A stretch of 8,727 bases of DNA, taken from the NCBI GenBank assembly GCA_030540535.1, contig JAUNWB010000040.1:1-8727 (forward strand), given 5' to 3'. Positions 1 through 3,976 of this stretch are shown here, one piece after another. The stretch comes from Elusimicrobiales bacterium. Lineage in GTDB: Bacteria; Elusimicrobiota; Elusimicrobia; Elusimicrobiales; Elusimicrobiaceae. The translations under genes and the position numbers were made by a program. How positions within the stretch are numbered: the first letter of the stretch is position 1; every line of letters begins with the position of its first letter. The notes below the pieces were generated by a model, which was not told where the DNA came from, did not search any database, and was given only the letters and a program-made list of their open reading frames with translations.

Positions 1-1
1 C

Positions 2-337
2 ACGGCGGAACTTCTGCGGGAAATAAAATCCCGCGGGCATAAAATATACGCGCTGACCAACTGGTCGGCGGAAACGTTCCCGCTGGCATGTGCCAAGTTT
101 AGTTTTTTAAACGAATTTGACGGTGTTTTAGTGTCCGGGGAAGAGAAACTGGCCAAGCCGGACCCGGCGATTTTCAAGCGGCTTTTGGAACGCTTTAATT
201 TAATCGCGCCCGATTGCGTGTTTATTGACGATAATTTGGATAACGTCGCCGCCGCGGCGGAACTGGGGTTTGAAACCGTATTGTTTAAGGACGCGCCGTC
301 CCTGCGGCGGGAGCTGGTGGAACGGGGCGTGCTGTAA
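2..337 (+). CDS. HAD-superfamily hydrolase, subfamily IA-like, 3' end only
   Basis: The reading frame is already open at base 2 and runs 111 codons to a TAA at 335-337, so the N-terminal half, including the catalytic Asp motif I and the cap domain, lies before the window. Three late HAD motifs are visible in order: motif II (LTNWS, with the Thr/Ser that binds phosphate), motif III (the Lys in EEKLAKPDPAIF) and motif IV (FIDDN with paired Asp, followed by LDNVAAAAELGF). The KPDPAIF and FIDDNxxNV wording is typical of subfamily IA phosphatases and 2-haloacid-dehalogenase-like proteins such as YihX; these usually remove phosphate from small metabolites. The substrate cannot be told from this part. 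A GTG at 131 is in frame, but motif II lies upstream of it, so it is not the real start. The gene is followed by a strong hairpin terminator. Confidence 0.88.
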   Translation, partial: TAELLREIKSRGHKIYALTNWSAETFPLACAKFSFLNEFDGVLVSGEEKLAKPDPAIFKRLLERFNLIAPDCVFIDDNLDNVAAAAELGFETVLFKDAPSLRRELVERGVL

Positions 338-351
338 GTATTTGGAGAAAT

Positions 352-384
352 AAAAAAGGCTCCCTTTTTAGGGGAGCCTTTTTT
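352..384. terminator. Bidirectional intrinsic terminator between convergent genes
   Basis: A perfect 13-bp inverted repeat is seen: AAAAAAGGCTCCC at 352-364 pairs with GGGAGCCTTTTTT at 372-384 around a 7-nt loop. A-run, GC-rich stem and T-run read the same on both strands. It can therefore end the HAD gene, which stops 15 bases upstream on the plus strand, and the CNNM gene, which stops at 396 on the minus strand. Confidence 0.93.
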
Positions 385-395
385 GTATCTAAGGG

Positions 396-1688
396 TTAGG
401 CTTTGCAAATAAACGCTTCCATCAGTTTGTGGCGGCGGAATTTGCGCGTTTCCAGTAAAACTCCGTTCGCGCGGATTTTTTCGTTTTTGGTGGGCGAATG
501 GTCCAGCTTTTTGTCGACCCACTGCTGTACCGTTTCGCCGCTGGGCAGGTCGGCCGGCAGGGGTAAATCCAGCCGTTCCAGTACGTCGGCCATTTTGGCG
601 CTGGCGCTGGCCACCACGCCGGAGCCGAACGGGCGGATATAGGCGGGGAAAAAGTCGTACTCGTCTTCAATTTCGCCCACCATTTCTTCAAAAATATCTT
701 CCAGCGTTAAAATCCCGGTGATTTTATCTCCTTCCGTTACCAGACAAATGTGCTGTTTGTTTTTCATCATTTTTTCCAGTGCGGCGGAAATGATGGTGTC
801 GGCCTCCAGCCTTAAAATCGGCCGGACGATGCTGCGTGCGGACGCGGGGGTTCCGCCGGCGGTTTTGGTGGATAAAAAGATGTCTTTAAAGTTTAGGTAG
901 CCGAGGATGTCCTGCGGGTTGTCCGGCGCGGCGCGCACGGGGAAGCGGGTGTGCATATCCAGGTGCGCTTTGACGAACGTATCGGCGATGGAGTCGTCCG
1001 CGTCCAGCATATACACCTGTTCCAGCGGAACCTGGATTTCGCGTATTTTGCGTACGCAGAACATCGCGCTGGAAAGCACGATTTTTTCTTCCGCTTTACC
1101 GAATAGACGAGAGGAGGACGCAATCGCGACCGCGGTGCGCAAATCGGCCATGGCGGCTTTTTGGGCTTCTTTCGGGTCCGGCGTTTGGGTGAACGTTTTT
1201 TGGGTAAACGTGCGGACCAGGGCTTCCATAATTTTTACAATCGGTGATAAAACGGAATACAGCACGCGCATGACGGGCGAAAATTTAAGCACCACAAATT
1301 CTTTGTTTTTAATGGCGAACGTTTTTGGCGTCAGCTCCGCAAACACGATGGTTACAAAGCTCAGCGGCACCACCACTACGGCTACGGAAAGCGCGTCGGC
1401 CGCGCGTTTGGACAAGCCTAAAAATTTTTGGAGGACCGGGGAGAACATCTCATCCGCACCCGCACCGCCCGCCGCCGCGGCCACCGCACCCACCAGCGTA
1501 ATGCCGATTTGCACGACGGCTAAACTGCCTTCCATGTGGTCTTTCATGTACAGGGCCTGTTCCGCGCCGGAGCGTTTTTCCTGCGCCAGAATGGAAAGTT
1601 TCGTGCGCGAAACGGACGCCAAGGCCATTTCGTAAGCGGCCAAAAGCGCGTTGAGCAGTAACATTAAAAGGATGATAAGTATCGTCAT
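396..1688 (-). CDS. CNNM/CorC (TlyC-like) membrane protein with CBS pair
   Basis: This 430-residue protein has the three-part layout of the UPF0053 'hemolysin'/CorC/CNNM family. Residues about 1-165 form the DUF21/CNNM membrane domain, with hydrophobic segments near 1-22, 55-78, 97-118 and 132-158 and the conserved AELTPK motif at 117-122. A CBS pair spans roughly 217-340, the second CBS ending in TLEDIFEEMVGEIEDEYD. A CorC_HlyC domain fills about 350-428. Family members are linked to Mg2+/Co2+ efflux and divalent-cation balance in the inner membrane, with nucleotide sensing through the CBS domains; the hemolysin name is historical. The length fits the family. The start is the ATG at 1688, only 11 bases after the upstream glycosyltransferase stop. 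No clear Shine-Dalgarno stands before it, so translational coupling is likely. The two genes probably share one transcript, ending at the 352-384 hairpin. Confidence 0.93.
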   Translation of the reverse strand: MTILIILLMLLLNALLAAYEMALASVSRTKLSILAQEKRSGAEQALYMKDHMEGSLAVVQIGITLVGAVAAAAGGAGADEMFSPVLQKFLGLSKRAADALSVAVVVVPLSFVTIVFAELTPKTFAIKNKEFVVLKFSPVMRVLYSVLSPIVKIMEALVRTFTQKTFTQTPDPKEAQKAAMADLRTAVAIASSSRLFGKAEEKIVLSSAMFCVRKIREIQVPLEQVYMLDADDSIADTFVKAHLDMHTRFPVRAAPDNPQDILGYLNFKDIFLSTKTAGGTPASARSIVRPILRLEADTIISAALEKMMKNKQHICLVTEGDKITGILTLEDIFEEMVGEIEDEYDFFPAYIRPFGSGVVASASAKMADVLERLDLPLPADLPSGETVQQWVDKKLDHSPTKNEKIRANGVLLETRKFRRHKLMEAFICKA

Positions 1689-1699
1689 AATTTTTCTGT

Positions 1700-2626
1700 T
1701 TAAAAGTTAATTTTTTCGTCCGCCAGATAAACCGGGCGGCGTTTTACTTCAATAAAAATACGGCTTAAATACTCGCCGATTACGCCCAGCGTGATCAGCT
1801 GTACGCCGCTGAAAAACAAAATCACTACCATGAGGGACGTGTACCCGCTGACCGGGTTGCCCCACATAATCTTTTTATATGCCGTCCACGCCGCAAACAG
1901 AAACGCGCCCAGCGAAACCAGCAGGCCGAAATACGTCCACAATTTAAGCGGTACGGTGGTGGAAGCGGTCAGTCCGTTTAGGGCAAAATTCCACAGCCGC
2001 CAATAGTTCCACTTGGTTTTGCCCGCCGCGCGCGGGGCACGGCAAAACGGTACGGCCGCGCTTTTGTAACCTACCCAGGAAAACAGCCCTTTCATAAACC
2101 GTTCGCGCTCCGGCAGGGAGAGAACGGCGTTCACGGCGCGGCGGCTCATCAAGCGGCAGTCGCCCGCGTTGTATGGCAGGGGCGTGTCGGCCAGCAGATT
2201 GTAAATTTTGTAAAAAGTTTGGGCGGTTGCGCGTTTTAGAAACGAATCCGCACCCCGGTCCGCGCGCACACCGTAGACGTTTTCAAAGCCTTGCTCGAAT
2301 TTTTCCCAAAATTGGGGGATGAGTTCGGGCGGGTCCTGCAGGTCCGCGTCCAGGATGATGACCGCGTCGCCGGAAGAAACTTCCAGCCCGGCGGTGACAG
2401 CCGCTTCTTTGCCGAAATTGCGCGAAAGCGAAAGCACTTTGACGCGCGGGTTTTGGGCCGCCAGTTCTTTTAGGTTGGCGAGGGTGTTGTCCCGGCTGCC
2501 GTCGTTAACGAAGATAAATTCGTAATCGTCCGTGCATTGTTGAACGAGCGGGAGCGTTTTTTCAAAAAACAAACGGGTCATTTCTTGCTCGTTGTACATG
2601 GGTACGACCAGGGACAGACGCGGCAT
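1700..2626 (-). CDS. GT2 glycosyltransferase, GtrB/ArnC/DPM1-like, membrane-anchored
   Basis: The 308-residue product opens with a GT-A fold: SLVVPMYNE at 5-13, VNDGSRDNT at 40-48 for nucleotide-sugar binding, SRNFGKEAAVTAG at 68-80, and the metal-binding DADLQDPP at 93-100. Two C-terminal membrane helices lie near 228-250 and 262-286, followed by the characteristic GEYLSRIFIEVKRRPVYL at 284-301. This is the pattern of polyprenyl-phosphate sugar transferases (GtrB, ArnC, YfdH, DPM1), which move a sugar from a nucleotide donor to undecaprenyl phosphate on the inner face of the membrane for cell-surface modification. The sugar is not predictable from sequence alone. No GtrA-type flippase or second glycosyltransferase is in the window. 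The ATG at 2626 has a good AAGGAGA site just upstream. It is the first gene of a two-gene unit with the CNNM gene. Confidence 0.93.
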   Translation of the reverse strand: MPRLSLVVPMYNEQEMTRLFFEKTLPLVQQCTDDYEFIFVNDGSRDNTLANLKELAAQNPRVKVLSLSRNFGKEAAVTAGLEVSSGDAVIILDADLQDPPELIPQFWEKFEQGFENVYGVRADRGADSFLKRATAQTFYKIYNLLADTPLPYNAGDCRLMSRRAVNAVLSLPERERFMKGLFSWVGYKSAAVPFCRAPRAAGKTKWNYWRLWNFALNGLTASTTVPLKLWTYFGLLVSLGAFLFAAWTAYKKIMWGNPVSGYTSLMVVILFFSGVQLITLGVIGEYLSRIFIEVKRRPVYLADEKINF

Positions 2627-2647
2627 AGGTTCTCCTTCGGGCGGTTA

Positions 2648-2675
2648 ATTATAAACAGTATACAAATTTTGTCCG
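2648..2675 (-). promoter_or_regulatory. Sigma70-type promoter for the glycosyltransferase-CNNM unit
   Basis: On the minus strand a perfect -10 hexamer TATAAT occupies 2653-2648. A 16-bp spacer separates it from CGGACA at 2675-2670, which matches the TTGACA consensus in its last four bases. Transcription would start near 2641, giving a leader of about 15 bases that holds just the AAGGAGA ribosome-binding site before the ATG at 2626. The promoter sits right after the terminator of the preceding minus-strand gene, which supports an independent start. Confidence 0.6.
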
Positions 2676-2679
2676 TTTC

Positions 2680-2712
2680 AAAAAAACGCCCGGCACCGGG
2701 GCCGGGCGTTTT
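2680..2712 (-). terminator. Intrinsic terminator of the choloylglycine-hydrolase-family gene
   Basis: A perfect 12-bp stem is formed by AAAACGCCCGGC (2683-2694) and GCCGGGCGTTTT (2701-2712) with a 6-nt loop. Read on the minus strand, the GC-rich stem is followed by a run of seven T (complement of 2680-2686). It begins 17 bases after the stop of the hydrolase gene at 2729 and insulates it from the glycosyltransferase gene downstream. Confidence 0.92.
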
Positions 2713-2728
2713 GGCAGGCGATGGCTGA

Positions 2729-3829
2729 TTAGAACGTGCGGTCCTTAATTTCTTCCTGCGGCGTTTCGTCCAAATCGTACGTGCCGTACGGAATGGCCGA
2801 GAAGTCTATTTTGGCCAAATCTACTTTGCGGATTTGGGAGTTGTACATCGTGCGGTAGTAGAACGCGGGCCGCGTCGTATCGCTCACGCAGGTAACCTGG
2901 GTGGCGCTGGGAATATCCGGGATTTGTTGGTCCAGCGCAAATTCCGAACCCAACGGGATATCAAACGCGTTTAAGATGTGGAACGCCTGCGTAACGGCGG
3001 CGTACGTGTCGGCCGGCTGGCGCAGGCTGTGTAAAAAGAAGAACGCGCGCACAAAGCGGGACGGCGGCGTAAAATCGCCGGGCAGTCCCAACAGAGCCGA
3101 ACTCGCGCCGAACGAGAACATGTCCGTTCCGCCGAACTCGCGCGGGGCGATTGTGCCCGGGTGCAGGTTGATGTAATTGTTCAGATTGGCTTTGTGCCAC
3201 GGAAAGTCCGGCGAGTTGGTAAGAACGCCCAGGTCGTTTTCGTAAATACGGCGTTCGCCTTTATTGGTAATTTCCAGCACCACGCTGCGGCCTGTGGCGT
3301 CGGCGATTCTCCAGTGGCCCGTATTGTAGGAGCCGTTTTCATCGGCGGCGGCAATCGGGATGATTTCAATCTTTTTGAGTCCTTTCAATGCTTCGTCCAC
3401 CGTGGCAAAGTTTGTTAAAAGCCACGGCACCAGTTCCGCGTCGCTTACCGATTTGGCCGCTTTTTTGGGGTTGTATGGTGCGAGGCTTCCGTAATGCGAA
3501 AAGAAGAAAATCCCCGCCGAGAGCCCCTTTTCGTTAATGCCTTCGGTGATAAATTCGTCCATTACCGTGGTGGCCCCCACCACGCCGTAGCGGGTGGTCC
3601 AGGTCTTGCCGTTTTTGCCCTGCGGCGTATAGGCCGTTTTTTTAGCGCCCCGCGGCCAAACGGCCAGCTTGGCTTTTAAATCGTAGCCGCTCCACTCGAT
3701 GGTGCGGGCCTGGATGCGCGTGCCGTCTTTGGCTTCAAACGCGATGCCCGTACACGCCTGCGCCGGGCCGGACGCTGTTATAGCCGCTGCACAGCAAACG
3801 CTTACGGCCGAAAGCAAATGTTTGTTCAT
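2729..3829 (-). CDS. Secreted choloylglycine hydrolase / penicillin V acylase family Ntn hydrolase
   Basis: This 366-residue protein starts MNKHLLSAVSVCCAAAITAS and has a signal peptide ending AQA before Cys26. Signal peptidase I cleavage would expose Cys as the N-terminal nucleophile, as in the linear-amide C-N hydrolase family (bile salt hydrolases, penicillin V acylases; MEROPS C59). In mature numbering the active site is visible: Cys1 in CTGIAF, Arg17 and Glu20 in RTIEW (Asp in Gram-positive bile salt hydrolases; Glu from memory common in Gram-negative members), Asn180 in VLTNSPDFPWH, and the Arg of PSRFVR near 233-236. It likely cleaves amides such as conjugated bile acids, penicillin V or acyl-homoserine lactones in the periplasm or outside. 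The open frame continues upstream to 4300, but that part is antisense to copA; the ATG at 3829 with the signal peptide is the true start. GGGGG lies about ten bases before it. Confidence 0.92.
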   Translation of the reverse strand: MNKHLLSAVSVCCAAAITASGPAQACTGIAFEAKDGTRIQARTIEWSGYDLKAKLAVWPRGAKKTAYTPQGKNGKTWTTRYGVVGATTVMDEFITEGINEKGLSAGIFFFSHYGSLAPYNPKKAAKSVSDAELVPWLLTNFATVDEALKGLKKIEIIPIAAADENGSYNTGHWRIADATGRSVVLEITNKGERRIYENDLGVLTNSPDFPWHKANLNNYINLHPGTIAPREFGGTDMFSFGASSALLGLPGDFTPPSRFVRAFFFLHSLRQPADTYAAVTQAFHILNAFDIPLGSEFALDQQIPDIPSATQVTCVSDTTRPAFYYRTMYNSQIRKVDLAKIDFSAIPYGTYDLDETPQEEIKDRTF

Positions 3830-3833
3830 AAAA

Positions 3834-3845
3834 ATACTACCCCCT
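3834..3845 (-). promoter_or_regulatory. AGGGGGTAGTAT element in the hydrolase leader (possible CsoR/RcnR-type half-site)
   Basis: Read on the minus strand, this is AGGGGGTAGTAT, ending five bases before the hydrolase ATG at 3829. It is identical over 12 bases to 3965-3976 in the copA leader on the other strand. The G-run may double as a weak ribosome-binding site, but its spacing to ATG (about 10) differs from that in copA (4), so a shared binding site is a reasonable reading. Confidence 0.4.
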
Positions 3846-3925
3846 GTGTTTTTTATTAGTGTAGATTTGTTTGCATTATTTGCACGGATTAATTTTGCAT
3901 TAGGAAAATAATTACTTTGCGTTTC

Positions 3926-3954
3926 TTGAAAACTGTCCCCCATAATCTTATACT
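3926..3954 (+). promoter_or_regulatory. Sigma70-type promoter of copA
   Basis: TTGAAA at 3926-3931 and TATACT at 3949-3954 are separated by exactly 17 bases, close to the sigma70 consensus. The expected start is near 3961, leaving about a 14-base leader. A CCCCC tract (3937-3941) lies inside the spacer, and the GGGGGTAGTA element begins right at the start of the transcript, so a repressor bound there could block initiation. The 17-bp spacer argues against a MerR/CueR-type promoter, which normally has 19-20. Confidence 0.65.
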
Positions 3955-3964
3955 GATATATATA

Positions 3965-3976
3965 AGGGGGTAGTAT
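3965..3976 (+). promoter_or_regulatory. AGGGGGTAGTAT element overlapping the copA start (possible CsoR/RcnR-type half-site)
   Basis: The element overlaps the first two bases of the copA ATG. With the bases before it, TATA-AGGGGG-T-AGTA (3961-3975) fits the RcnR site pattern TACT-G6-N-AGTA at the G-run and the whole right arm, with mismatches in the left arm. CsoR/RcnR/FrmR-family repressors of metal-efflux genes bind such G-tract sites. GGGGG is also the only Shine-Dalgarno-like sequence for copA. Confidence 0.45.

Larger units (their letters stand above)
3830..3974. promoter_or_regulatory. AT-rich divergent promoter region between the hydrolase gene and copA
   Basis: This 145-bp gap serves two divergent genes and is much richer in A+T than its flanks. 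It holds a good plus-strand promoter for copA. A weaker minus-strand candidate is a -10 TACACT at 3863-3858, with no convincing -35. There are also two copies of TTTGCATTA (3870-3878 and 3894-3902), an extra TTTGCA at 3879-3884, and three C5/G5 tracts (3840-3844, 3937-3941, 3966-3970). No regulator gene is encoded here. Confidence 0.8.

Noticed and set aside
907..1635. 242-codon plus-strand frame opposite the CNNM gene.
   Set aside because: Composition is Ser/Thr/Ala-rich with no domain, and the opposite strand encodes a complete CNNM-CBS-CorC protein.
3752..3766. Lipobox at the hydrolase signal peptide (PAQAC).
   Set aside because: Residues -3 and -2 are Ala and Gln, which do not fit the lipobox; the AQA-Cys junction fits signal peptidase I and the known need for a free N-terminal Cys.
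3926..3954. MerR/CueR-type copper promoter for copA.
   Set aside because: The spacer is 17 bp rather than 19-20, and no matching dyad is present in it.
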